DNA from: Myxococcales bacterium
Lineage (GTDB): Bacteria; Myxococcota_A; Polyangia; Haliangiales; Haliangiaceae
DNA: 64,000 nucleotides
Direction: 5' to 3'
Assembly: GCA_947483555.1 (NCBI GenBank)
Contig: CANKMW010000007.1
Span: forward strand, 83,515-147,514
A program made the translations under genes and the position numbers. Below, piece by piece: positions 9,058-18,032 of the stretch (position 1 is its first letter; each line of letters begins with the position of its first letter). The notes below the pieces were generated by a model. That model saw nothing but the letters and a program-made list of their open reading frames with translations. It made no database searches and was not told the DNA's origin.

Positions 9058-11808
9058 ATGTCTGCACCACGCCCCGCCCGCCTCGCCCGGCTCACCGCGC
9101 TCGCCGGCCTCACGTCGCTGGTCACGAACGCTGCCTGCGTGGGACGACGCCACGCTTACCGGTCGCGCTTTGACGGCCCGCCCTGGGCGGGCGCGGTCGC
9201 GACGACCACGAAGTGGCACGTCGCCGACCTCCCCGACAACGGCATCAAGGTCGTCATCTTGCCCGAGCCATCGGCGCCAACCATCACCGTCGTCACCCGG
9301 CTGCCGATCGGCGCCAAGGACGACCCACTCGGCAAGGCCGGCCTGGCCCACCTCGCCGAGCACGCCGTGTTCCTGAAGCGCGGCGATGACGGTCGCACCA
9401 TCCAGGACGCGATCGACGAGGTCGCGGTATGGAACAACGCCGCCACCACGACGATGGAGACCGCGTTCTACACCTCGGTCTTGCCGTCCGAGCTTGGTGC
9501 AGCGCTCGCGATCCAGCGTCGCCTGCTCGAGGATCCGTGCGCGTCCATCGACCCGGACGGGTTCGCGATCGAGCGCGAGGTGGTGTTGAACGAGCTCCGC
9601 GTCCGCGGCATCGACGAGTTCGAAGGAGATCCGTCGCGGTTCATCCCCGGCTTGAAGTTCCCCGGCGGGCTCGAGGCCGACGTCGCCAAGGCGACGGTCG
9701 CCGACACCTGTCATTTCATCGACGGCTACTACGCGGCGTCCCAGGCGGTGGTCGTGATCGCCGGCCCGGTCGAGATCGCCGCCGCCATGCAGGCAGCGGT
9801 CGCGCACCTCGGCCCGGCGGCCGCCCGCTCGTTCGTCGATCCGCGACCGGCACCTGGCGCCACCGGTTTCGCCGGGGCGGTGACCGGCACCAGCGACGAC
9901 GGCCGCGGCGAGGCGCTGGTGCTGTACCGCCTGCCCGAAGACCCGATCGGCTCGCCGCAGTTGCTGCCGTTCCTGGCCGCCAACCTCAAGGTCGCCCTCG
10001 AGGCCGGAGTCCGACCCGGCTGGGCCGGAGCCGTCCACGTCGCCCACAGCAATGGCTTCGGGATCCGGCTGATCACGGTCCGGCTGGTGGCCCGCAAGGG
10101 CCAACGCCCCGAGGCGGCGCAGGCGGCGCGCTGGATCGCCGCCGCGGTGGACGATGCCCTCCGTCGCGACCGCATCGGTTGGGGCACCGACGCGAACTGG
10201 GTCGACCGCCACGCCAACGACGTCCAGCTCGAGCTCGAGCCGCTCCTGCACCGGGCGCTTCGCTTCGCGCAGCTGGTGGCCGCAGTCACGCCGGAGCAGG
10301 TGCCGCGCGCGTTCGAGCCCTTCGAGATGACCGCCGCGACCGCCAAGGACTGGCTCCGCGACCTGGTCAAGCCGGCGAAGGCAAGGCTCATCACGCTCGA
10401 ACCGGAACCGCCGGCTACCGCCGCCGCGCCGACAAGGCGTCACCGGCCCCCGCCACGGCGCAGCAAGCTGCACGGCTCCCAGAGCCTCGTCGACGCGCTG
10501 CACGCGGGCCGCGGCAGCGCCTCGGCGGTGCGGCTGCCGACCGACCCGCTCCCCGGTCGCCACGCGCGGTCGTTCACGCTCGCCAATGGCCTGGCGGTCC
10601 ATCTCGAGGACACCGGAGCTGCGTCACCGGTCACCTCGGTGGTGCTCAGCGTCGCGTTCGGCGACGCGCACGGTGGCGGCGACGCCCGGATCGTCGAGGC
10701 GCTCACCGTCGCGCCGACGGTCATCGCGGAGGAAACTCGAGCGGTGTCTCCGGATGCCACGTACTACCTGCTTCAGGACGTGTCACGCGACCTGCCGGCT
10801 CTGCTCCAGGTCGCGCGCGAGAGCGCCTTCCGGCCCCGGATCCTCGGTGGGCGGATCAGCGACCGGCTCCGCCAGCAGGCCCAGGCCGTCGAGCGGCGCG
10901 CGATCACCGATCCGGACGCCGTCGTGATGCGGCGCTTGTTCGGTGCCGCTCATCCCTACGGCCGCGCGGTCAAGGTCCCGGGCGCACGCGCGATCGGCGG
11001 CGACGATGTCCGCCGCCTGCGCCAGCGCCACTACCGGCCGGACGCGGCGGCGCTCTACGTTGTCGGTCGTTTCGACCTCGACCAGGCCGAAGCGCAGATC
11101 CGGCACTACCTCGGTGGCTGGTCACCGGGCCGCGACGCCCCGCCGGCGCTCGACATGCCGCGCCCCGCGCCGCGCCCTGGACTGGCCGTGGTGTTCGATC
11201 CCGAGGCCGGCAACCAGACCGAGATCCACCTCGCGTTCCCGACCGCGGCAGATAGTGACGCCCACCGGCCCGGGCGCCTCGTCCTGGCCGAGATCCTTCG
11301 CCAGCGTGCGGCGCTGTTGCGGGAGGCCGAGGGCATCACGTACGGCGCCGAGGTCTACACCGGATCGCTACGCTGGGGCGGATATCTCAAGCTCGAGGTG
11401 TCGGTCGACCCTCGGCACGGCGCCGCCGCCGTCGTGAGTCTCGAGCGGCTGGTGGACGATCTGCGCGATCGCGGTCCCACCGACGAGGAGCTGGGTCTGG
11501 CCAAGCGGGTCGTGGTGCGTTCGGTGTTTGCCGGCGACGCCACCAGCGGCGGGCGCGCAGTGGCGCTGGCCGAGCGCGACGTCCTCGGCCGCCGGCAGAC
11601 CGACGAGGCGTTGCTCGCCGCGGTCGCCGCGCTGACCGCCGACGAGGTCCGCGACCGAGCGATCCAGGAGCTCGCCCCCACCGCCCGCGTGCTGGTGCTC
11701 TCGGGCCGGCGCGCCAACGTCGCCGCCACCATCGCGGCCCTGCGTCGCCAGCCCGACGAGACGATCACGCGCCCCAGGCACGACGACGACGACCCCGACG
11801 ACGACTGA
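9058..11808 (+). CDS. M16-family zinc metallopeptidase, two-lobed, secreted
   Basis: A 916-aa protein with an N-terminal hydrophobic segment ending in a possible lipobox (TNAAC, C27). The first lobe holds the inverted zinc motif H98-L-A-E101-H102 and, 76 residues later, E179 in VLNEL, the third ligand expected of M16 peptidases, so catalysis is likely. The second lobe (from about residue 505) repeats the M16 fold (FTLANGLAVHLED; YRPDAAALYVVGRFD) but has no HXXEH, as in PqqL/processing-peptidase-like fusions. It probably cleaves peptides in the periplasm or at the cell surface. The start at 9058 is supported by a -10-like hexamer at the right distance. Its stop abuts an inverted repeat shared with the convergent FecR gene. 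Confidence 0.88.
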   Translation: MSAPRPARLARLTALAGLTSLVTNAACVGRRHAYRSRFDGPPWAGAVATTTKWHVADLPDNGIKVVILPEPSAPTITVVTRLPIGAKDDPLGKAGLAHLAEHAVFLKRGDDGRTIQDAIDEVAVWNNAATTTMETAFYTSVLPSELGAALAIQRRLLEDPCASIDPDGFAIEREVVLNELRVRGIDEFEGDPSRFIPGLKFPGGLEADVAKATVADTCHFIDGYYAASQAVVVIAGPVEIAAAMQAAVAHLGPAAARSFVDPRPAPGATGFAGAVTGTSDDGRGEALVLYRLPEDPIGSPQLLPFLAANLKVALEAGVRPGWAGAVHVAHSNGFGIRLITVRLVARKGQRPEAAQAARWIAAAVDDALRRDRIGWGTDANWVDRHANDVQLELEPLLHRALRFAQLVAAVTPEQVPRAFEPFEMTAATAKDWLRDLVKPAKARLITLEPEPPATAAAPTRRHRPPPRRSKLHGSQSLVDALHAGRGSASAVRLPTDPLPGRHARSFTLANGLAVHLEDTGAASPVTSVVLSVAFGDAHGGGDARIVEALTVAPTVIAEETRAVSPDATYYLLQDVSRDLPALLQVARESAFRPRILGGRISDRLRQQAQAVERRAITDPDAVVMRRLFGAAHPYGRAVKVPGARAIGGDDVRRLRQRHYRPDAAALYVVGRFDLDQAEAQIRHYLGGWSPGRDAPPALDMPRPAPRPGLAVVFDPEAGNQTEIHLAFPTAADSDAHRPGRLVLAEILRQRAALLREAEGITYGAEVYTGSLRWGGYLKLEVSVDPRHGAAAVVSLERLVDDLRDRGPTDEELGLAKRVVVRSVFAGDATSGGRAVALAERDVLGRRQTDEALLAAVAALTADEVRDRAIQELAPTARVLVLSGRRANVAATIAALRRQPDETITRPRHDDDDPDDD

Positions 11809-11837
11809 CGGCACCGAGCCGCGGGCGCGGTGCCGTC
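11807..11837. terminator. bidirectional hairpin between convergent genes
   Basis: A perfect 10-bp inverted repeat, GACGGCACCG (11807-11816) and CGGTGCCGTC (11828-11837), with an 11-nt GC-rich loop that can pair further. It lies between the ends of the M16 gene and the FecR-VWA gene. No clear T-run follows on either side, so termination efficiency is uncertain. Confidence 0.6.
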
Positions 11838-11850
11838 TCGTCCCGACCGG

Positions 11851-14800
11851 CTACTGGCGCAGCGCGCTGTCGGCCCAGTACTTCACGCCCGCCCAGCGCT
11901 GGTGCCAGTTGCCGCGGGCGATGCGGGTCAGGGTCTGCTTGGCCTGGTCCTTGTGGCCCAGGGCCAGCTCGAGCTGGGCCGCGCGCTGCAGCCAGGTCGG
12001 GTTGGTGGCGTCGATGGCGAACGCCCGCCACCACAGGCCGAGCGCCTGGTCGAGCTTGCCCTGGCGCTCGAGCGCCTCGGCCGCGCCCTGGAACGACGCG
12101 CCCTCGCGCGGCGCCAGGTCGATCGGGGTCGACAGGTAACGCCAGGCTTCGTCGTCCTCGCCGAGCGCGGCGAGCAGCTCGCCGATGGCCCGTTCGCGCG
12201 GCGCGAAGTCGGGGTCGATCGCGCGCCAGTCGCGACCGGCGGCGACCGCGGCGTCGCGCGCCGCCTGACGGTCGGCACCGGCGCCCGCGCGCGCCACCTG
12301 GCCGTAGAGCGTGATCAGGCGCCCGTAGTCGCCGCGCAGCTGCGACAGCGCGATGGGCTGATCGGCGTCGGCCTTCATCGCCTGCGTGAACAGCTCGGCG
12401 GCGCCGCGCACGTCGCCCGATTGCTCGGCGACCACGCTGGCGAGGCGAAGCAGGCGGGCGCTGCCCGGAAAGCGTTGCCGAGCCTGCTCGAGCGCCGCCC
12501 GCGAGCGGTCGAAGCGCTGGTGCTGGTTGGCCAGCCCCACCACCGCGGCCACCGCGTCGGCGTCGAACGCCAGCGCCGCGGCGCGATCGAGCGCCAGGTC
12601 GAGATCGCCGCTGGCCGGCGTCATCGCCGCCGCGACCGCATACGCCATGACGTGGTCGTAGTCGCCGCCGGCGAGGACGCGCTGCTTCCAGGCCGCCATC
12701 GCCAGCTGCCAGCCGACCTCGCCACGCGCGCTCGACACCACCACGTTGCGCGCGTTCCAGTCGACCATCGGCGGCGTGGCCGCGAGCTCGACGTCCGACA
12801 GCAGCGCGACCCAGCGCTCGGCCGCCTCGGCCGGCTTGCCGGCCAGGTAGCGCGCCGCCTCCTGGCGGGCCAGGTTGCGCCACGCGCCATCGGCGACCCG
12901 ATCGAGCACCGACACCGCGTCGGGCGAGCGATAGGCGTGAACCTGGACCAGCCGCGCGGCGGCGATCAGGCGGAACATCTCGGCATGGAGGTGACGGCTG
13001 GCGAAGCGGTCGAACGCCGCCATCGCCTTGCGGGTATCGGTCTTCTCGATCGCCAGCAGCGCCGCGCGGTAGTCGGCCAGCAGCGCCACGACGCCGGTGG
13101 CCCGGGCCGCCACGGCCTCGAAGTCGGCGTGGCGACCGCTGCGAACCGCGAGCGAGGCGCGCAGGTATGCGGCCAGCGGTTCGTCGCTGCCTCCGGGAGC
13201 CGGGGTGCCGAGCACCGCGGCGACCCGATCGCCGGCGACCCACGCCATGCCGGCGCCGACCAGCGCCAGCTCGGGCGGCGACAGCGGCCCGAGGTCGGCC
13301 AGCGACATCGCCACGCTGGCGAGGCCGCCGACGTCCTGGGCCGCCAGCGACGCCGCCGCCAGCTGGTGCAGCACCCGGCGCCGCGCCGGATCCCCGACCG
13401 CCAGCGCGTCGAGGGTGGCGCGCACCGCCAGCGGCGCGGTGAGCGGCATGCCGATCGAGACCGCTGCCGATGCCGACGACGACGACACCGTCGCGCTCGG
13501 GTCGGCGGTGAAGCGCAGCAGCTGGCTGTCGCCACCGACGTTGACCACGTAGCCCGCGGCGTCGCGGGTCGCGGTCAGCACGGTCGCGCTGTCGGCGCCG
13601 CGCGCCCGGCGCATCGCCACCACCGCGCCATGATCGTCGAGGTCGAGCTCCCACACCGCGCCGCCCTTGGCCACCGGCGCCAGGCGGATCGTCCGGGTCC
13701 CGGACAGTGTGACCTGGTACCAGCGGGCCAGCGAATCGGCGCCCGGTGGCAACACCGGCAGGTAGGCCGCCAGCACCGCCGGATCGCGGTCGGTCGCCGC
13801 CCGCGTGGTCTCGAGGCCGAGCGCCGGGTAGCGGTGGACGAGCGTGGTGCCGTCGAAGCGGACCACCTCGCTGGTGCCGACCTCGAGGGTGCGGGTGGCC
13901 TCGATGCGGCCGCTGGCATCGACCACCACCTCACCGCCACGCTCCAGCCGCCAGCGGCCGGCGCCGAGCCGGCGCCGGGCGTCGTCGAGCAAGGCGCGAG
14001 CGTCCTTGCTGATCGAGCCGCGGCCGCCGGCCGCCGCCGCCTCGAGCGCGTCGGCGAGATCGTCGTAGCCGAGGCGGGTGAAGCCCGGCAGCCACTCGGT
14101 GACGTCGTCGAGGCGCCAGTCGCTCGAATAGTGAAACGCCGTCGGCTGCAGGCCGTACCAGTACTGCTGCTGGTGCCAGCGCTGGCCCTCGAGCCCCAGG
14201 TTGCCGTCCTCGCCGGCCCAGTTGTTCAGCCGCGGACCGCGGCCGCGACCGCTGCTCTTGGCCTCGGCGAACAGGCCACCGGCGATGTCGGTCGGTGCGT
14301 CACCACCGGCCACCGACCGCATCGGCACCGTCGTCATCGGCTGCGCCAGGTCCTGATCGTCGAGGGGCTCGGCGCCGGTCGCCGGATCCGCGGTCGAATC
14401 GGCGAGGCGGCCGCTGTCGTCGCCGTCGGAGCTACCGTCGTCGAGGCTGAAGCCGAGCGTGCCATCCTTGCCGGCCTTCTCGCCCGCCTTCTCGGCCGCC
14501 TCCTCCTCGGGTCGCGTGGACGGCGCCGCGGTCGCGCCGCTGGGCAGGCTGCCAACGCCATAGCCCTGACCGCTGCCGCCGGCGCCCGAGCCATGACCGA
14601 TCGTGGCCGTCCGGCCGGTGCCGATGGTGCCCCATCCGCCGCCGTTCTTGCCGAACCCGCTGCCGGTCGAGCGGAACTCGCCGCCGCGGCGCCCGCCCCA
14701 GCCCAGGTGCAGGTCACTTCCCAGCCCACCGTCGTACATCCACGGCACCGGAAAGCGCCACAGCGGCCGGCGGTCGGCGACCGGCGCCGCGATCCGCGCC

Positions 14801-17277
14801 ACCACCGGGATCGTCGACGGCGCGGCGTAGGGCGCCCAGGTGGCGCCGCTGCCCTTCTCGACCCCGTACTGAGCGTACATGGCGTCGTTCTCGAGCACGA
14901 TCAGCGAGGTGTGCGGCGAGAGCAGGAAGTGGGCCTTGCCCAGCTCGACGATCTCGTTCTTGCGCGCATGGTAGGCGGCGATGGCGCGCTCCTCGTCGGT
15001 GGCGCACGGCGTGGTGGTGCATGGCGCCAGCGCGCGGTCGCCCATCGTCATCAGGTGATCGACGCGGCGCTCGGCCCACAGCCGTGGCAGGTACCCGGCG
15101 TCCCCGGGTGCGCGCGGCGCCGCCGCCAGATCGATGCGCTGCGTCCACGGCCGACCGGCGACCATGCCGCGCAACACCAGCGCCTCGAGATCGGCGCGGG
15201 CCGGGGCGCGCACCACCACCTCGATGTCCTCGCCGGCGGCGACCTGCGCCGAGCGCAGGTAGGCCGAGACCTCGGCGTCGCCGACCTGACCACCGGCGGT
15301 CTCCAGGGTCGCGACCAGGCCGGTGACCCGCGGCGTGTACAGCGCGGCCACCAGATCGAGCGCGCGCCAGGCCAGATCGTCGCCGAGGTCGACGTGCAGC
15401 GCCATGCCCGAGGTGGCATCGGCGAGCGCCGACAGGGTCGGCATGTCGGTGCCGTCGCCGAGCCCGACGCCGATGAAGGTCGCCTTGCCGGCGATGGCGT
15501 CGCGCAGCTGATCGATCGTGCGCCGACCGCCGGTGGCGGTGCCGTCGCCGACGTAGACCACGTAGCCGAGCTCGCCGTCGAGCAGCTTGACCGCGCCCTC
15601 GAGCGAGGTGACCAGGTCGGTCTCGCCGAGGCCGCCATCCTTGACCAGGAACTCGCTCAGCGCCTTGCGATCGACGTCGAGCGCGTCCTGCCACATGCCG
15701 AACCGTCGATGGGTGGCATCGAACGCCACCACCGCGACCTGATCGTGCTCGTCGATCTCCTGGACCAGACGATCGATCAGCTCGGCCTGTGCGCGGCGCT
15801 CGACCACACCGCGCGACGCGCTGGTGTCGGACAGGATCACCCATCGATGCGGGCGGTCGGCGCCGGTCGCCTGGGCGGCGTCGACGGTCGGCCGGACCCG
15901 GACCAGGCCGTAGCGGCGGGCATCGTGGATCGTGGTCGCCACCGACACCGCGGCCGCGCCGGGCTGCCGCATGCGCAGGACCAGCGAGTCGCCGAGCTTC
16001 TCACCGACACCGTGGTGGCGAACGATGGCGTCACCTCCGACGCGCTCGACCTGCACCGCGTGGCTCGGCGAGCTGATCTCGCAGCCGCCACAGCCGACCA
16101 CCTTGACCTGCATCGCGACCTCACCCACCGCGCTCTCGAGGTCGGGCAGCGGCACGGTCAGGGTCAGATCGTCGTAGGTGCGGGCCAGCGGCTGCGTGTA
16201 CGCCAGCAGCACCCGCTTGTCCTGCTGGGGCAGGAGCGGAAAGATCCGCATCGACACCTTGCTGGCACCCATCTGCTCGAGCAGCGCCGGGTCACGCTGG
16301 GTGTAGACGATCTCCTCGTAGATGCGGCGCGCGCGCATGCGCTCGACCACCGCCGACTCGGTGAGCCGGCCGTCGACGTACATGGCCAGCCGAGCCACCG
16401 CGGCGTCGGGCGGCAGCGAGAACTTGTAGACCCCCTCGAGCTGCTGCGGCTCGGGGTTGTGGAAGGTCTGATCGAGCGCCACCCGCGCGACCTGGTTCTC
16501 GAGGTGGACGTCGAGCGTGAAGGCCCGCATCGGCAGCGGAAACTCCCGCTCCTGCCACATCGGGTCGCGCGCCACCAGCACGCCGGAGCGGGCCGGGCCG
16601 ACCGCCGGGGTCTCGTCCCGACGGCGGCGCTCGGCGACCCAGCTCACCAGGTGCGAGAGCCGCGGCGCCGGCGCGCGGGTCGGCGCCGACTTCGCGGTCA
16701 TCGTGCCCTGCTCGCCAGCGCGCACCACCTCCTCGGCGCCGGCCGAGCGCATCGCGACCACGCCACGCAGCACGGCCGCGGTCGTCCGATCGGCGGACGC
16801 CTCGACCAGGAAACGAGTGCCGAGCACGGCGAGCTGGCCGTTGGCGGTCTCGACGGTGAACGTGCCCTTGCCGGGCGCGACGTCGAGCAGCACCGCGCCG
16901 GTGACCCGGACCCGACGGTCGCCGAGCACCGCCACCTTTCCGCCCGGACCGAGGTCGGCGGTCGAGCCGTCGGCCAGGGTCAGGCGATCCGCCGGCGCCT
17001 TCGGTCCACCGTCACGGCCGTCGGCGACGGCGCCGGTCGGTGACGAGCCGCCGCCGCGCAGGTTGACGACCGCGATCGCCGTCGCCGCGCCGAGCGCCAG
17101 CGCCCAGCCGGCCATCGCGACCCGCGAGCGATCGCGCTTCGGCCGGGCGTGGACCGCGAGCAGCCGACCGCGGATGCGGTCGCGTGCCTCGGCGCGCATC
17201 GAGGGCGGGTCGGCCATCGGCATCAGCTTGCCGAGGTTGGAATCGAGGACGTCGTCGTCACGGGTGGGTCGGGTCAT
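11851..17277 (-). CDS. giant FecR-VIT-VWA-Gly-rich-TPR membrane protein, 1808 aa
   Basis: Starts MTRPTR at 17277 with an ATGA overlap onto the ECF sigma gene. Order: short cytoplasmic segment; one membrane helix (about 53-72); FecR-like domain (about 95-200, with VLGTRFLVEA); VIT domain (about 230-365, with FHNPEPQQLEGVYKFSLP and RARRIYEEI); VWA domain (about 475-650) with an intact MIDAS DTSAS at 484-488; a Gly-rich linker with GTIGTGRTATIGHG; an Asp-rich stretch; then a long C-terminal half of TPR/HEAT-like helices (for example WQRA-type repeats near the end). FecR proteins normally regulate the ECF factor they are paired with. Here the sensor is fused to a metal-dependent adhesion module and a protein-protein interaction tail, so it may relay an envelope or contact signal. 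An in-frame extension upstream reads as sigma-gene shadow and was rejected. Confidence 0.8.
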   Translation of the reverse strand: MTRPTRDDDVLDSNLGKLMPMADPPSMRAEARDRIRGRLLAVHARPKRDRSRVAMAGWALALGAATAIAVVNLRGGGSSPTGAVADGRDGGPKAPADRLTLADGSTADLGPGGKVAVLGDRRVRVTGAVLLDVAPGKGTFTVETANGQLAVLGTRFLVEASADRTTAAVLRGVVAMRSAGAEEVVRAGEQGTMTAKSAPTRAPAPRLSHLVSWVAERRRRDETPAVGPARSGVLVARDPMWQEREFPLPMRAFTLDVHLENQVARVALDQTFHNPEPQQLEGVYKFSLPPDAAVARLAMYVDGRLTESAVVERMRARRIYEEIVYTQRDPALLEQMGASKVSMRIFPLLPQQDKRVLLAYTQPLARTYDDLTLTVPLPDLESAVGEVAMQVKVVGCGGCEISSPSHAVQVERVGGDAIVRHHGVGEKLGDSLVLRMRQPGAAAVSVATTIHDARRYGLVRVRPTVDAAQATGADRPHRWVILSDTSASRGVVERRAQAELIDRLVQEIDEHDQVAVVAFDATHRRFGMWQDALDVDRKALSEFLVKDGGLGETDLVTSLEGAVKLLDGELGYVVYVGDGTATGGRRTIDQLRDAIAGKATFIGVGLGDGTDMPTLSALADATSGMALHVDLGDDLAWRALDLVAALYTPRVTGLVATLETAGGQVGDAEVSAYLRSAQVAAGEDIEVVVRAPARADLEALVLRGMVAGRPWTQRIDLAAAPRAPGDAGYLPRLWAERRVDHLMTMGDRALAPCTTTPCATDEERAIAAYHARKNEIVELGKAHFLLSPHTSLIVLENDAMYAQYGVEKGSGATWAPYAAPSTIPVVARIAAPVADRRPLWRFPVPWMYDGGLGSDLHLGWGGRRGGEFRSTGSGFGKNGGGWGTIGTGRTATIGHGSGAGGSGQGYGVGSLPSGATAAPSTRPEEEAAEKAGEKAGKDGTLGFSLDDGSSDGDDSGRLADSTADPATGAEPLDDQDLAQPMTTVPMRSVAGGDAPTDIAGGLFAEAKSSGRGRGPRLNNWAGEDGNLGLEGQRWHQQQYWYGLQPTAFHYSSDWRLDDVTEWLPGFTRLGYDDLADALEAAAAGGRGSISKDARALLDDARRRLGAGRWRLERGGEVVVDASGRIEATRTLEVGTSEVVRFDGTTLVHRYPALGLETTRAATDRDPAVLAAYLPVLPPGADSLARWYQVTLSGTRTIRLAPVAKGGAVWELDLDDHGAVVAMRRARGADSATVLTATRDAAGYVVNVGGDSQLLRFTADPSATVSSSSASAAVSIGMPLTAPLAVRATLDALAVGDPARRRVLHQLAAASLAAQDVGGLASVAMSLADLGPLSPPELALVGAGMAWVAGDRVAAVLGTPAPGGSDEPLAAYLRASLAVRSGRHADFEAVAARATGVVALLADYRAALLAIEKTDTRKAMAAFDRFASRHLHAEMFRLIAAARLVQVHAYRSPDAVSVLDRVADGAWRNLARQEAARYLAGKPAEAAERWVALLSDVELAATPPMVDWNARNVVVSSARGEVGWQLAMAAWKQRVLAGGDYDHVMAYAVAAAMTPASGDLDLALDRAAALAFDADAVAAVVGLANQHQRFDRSRAALEQARQRFPGSARLLRLASVVAEQSGDVRGAAELFTQAMKADADQPIALSQLRGDYGRLITLYGQVARAGAGADRQAARDAAVAAGRDWRAIDPDFAPRERAIGELLAALGEDDEAWRYLSTPIDLAPREGASFQGAAEALERQGKLDQALGLWWRAFAIDATNPTWLQRAAQLELALGHKDQAKQTLTRIARGNWHQRWAGVKYWADSALRQ

Positions 17278-17909
17278 GGCGTCACCTCCTCGAGCGCGTG
17301 GCCGAGGGTCGAAAAGGTTTCTTTGAAGGCGCGGCGAGCGCGCGCGAGCAGCGACTTGGCGGCGTCGACGGACAGACCGAGCTCCGAGGCCAGATCCTCG
17401 AGGCTCTTGTCGTCGACGTACTTGCGGGCCAGCGCGACGCGGTAGTTCTCGGGCAGGTGGGCGATCGTCATCGTCACCAGGTCGCGGGTCTCGGCCCGCG
17501 CCAGGACATCGCCGGGTAACGGCGTTCGCTCGAGCGCGTCGTACAGCTGCGCCAGCGAGATGTCGATGCGCTCCCAGCGTTCGACGACCTGGTCGGCGCG
17601 GCGATGATCGCGCAGGTGATCGCGGATCACGTTGCGCGACAGGGTCGTCAACCAGCTGGCCACCGAGCCGCGACCACCATCGTAGTCCTGGGTCCGGCCG
17701 AGCGCGGCCGTGAAGGTCTCCTGGACGATGTCCTCGGCGAGCGCCTGATCGCGTCCGACCCGGTGGAAGACGAACGCGTACAGGCCGTCGACGTGGGCGT
17801 CGTACAGCCGGGTCAGCGCGTCGCCGTCGCCGCTGGCGGCGGCGCGCAGGTCGGCATCGGGGCCGCTGCGAAACAACCGCGACAGCAGGCTGGTGAGAGG
17901 TAGGCTCAT
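17274..17909 (-). CDS. ECF-type RNA polymerase sigma factor
   Basis: A 211-aa sigma-70-family ECF factor. The region-2 helix shows DALTRLYDAHVDGLYAFV and AEDIVQETFTAAL (about residues 27-85). Region 4 (about 145-200) shows LPENYRVALARKYVDDKSLEDLASELGLSVDAAKSLLARAR, a standard helix-turn-helix for -35 recognition. A GGAG precedes the ATG by eight bases. It is the first gene of an operon with the FecR-VIT-VWA giant (ATGA overlap), which is therefore its probable (anti-)sigma partner. The gene faces away from the TonB-like gene at 18033; both could share the control region 17910-18032. Confidence 0.92.
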   Translation of the reverse strand: MSLPLTSLLSRLFRSGPDADLRAAASGDGDALTRLYDAHVDGLYAFVFHRVGRDQALAEDIVQETFTAALGRTQDYDGGRGSVASWLTTLSRNVIRDHLRDHRRADQVVERWERIDISLAQLYDALERTPLPGDVLARAETRDLVTMTIAHLPENYRVALARKYVDDKSLEDLASELGLSVDAAKSLLARARRAFKETFSTLGHALEEVTP

Positions 17910-18032
17910 GGAGTTCTCCGCATGCGATCCGATGTGTCATCGAGCCCGCCGCAGGTGTCGCCAGGAACGCCTGGCGAAGGGCCGGGGCACCGAGCGGGGC
18001 AACTCTTGACCCCCAGGGACGGTCCAACCACC

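Noticed and set aside
11830..17043. Plus-strand frame of 1737 codons antisense to the FecR-VIT-VWA gene
   Set aside because: Composition is Arg/Gly/Ala/Asp-rich with no fold or motif; high GC leaves long open antisense frames. The minus strand has clear domains.
17278..18027. N-terminal extension of the FecR-VIT-VWA protein to 2058 residues
   Set aside because: The added part is an out-of-frame reading of the sigma factor gene. The ATGA-overlapping ATG at 17277 is the natural start.
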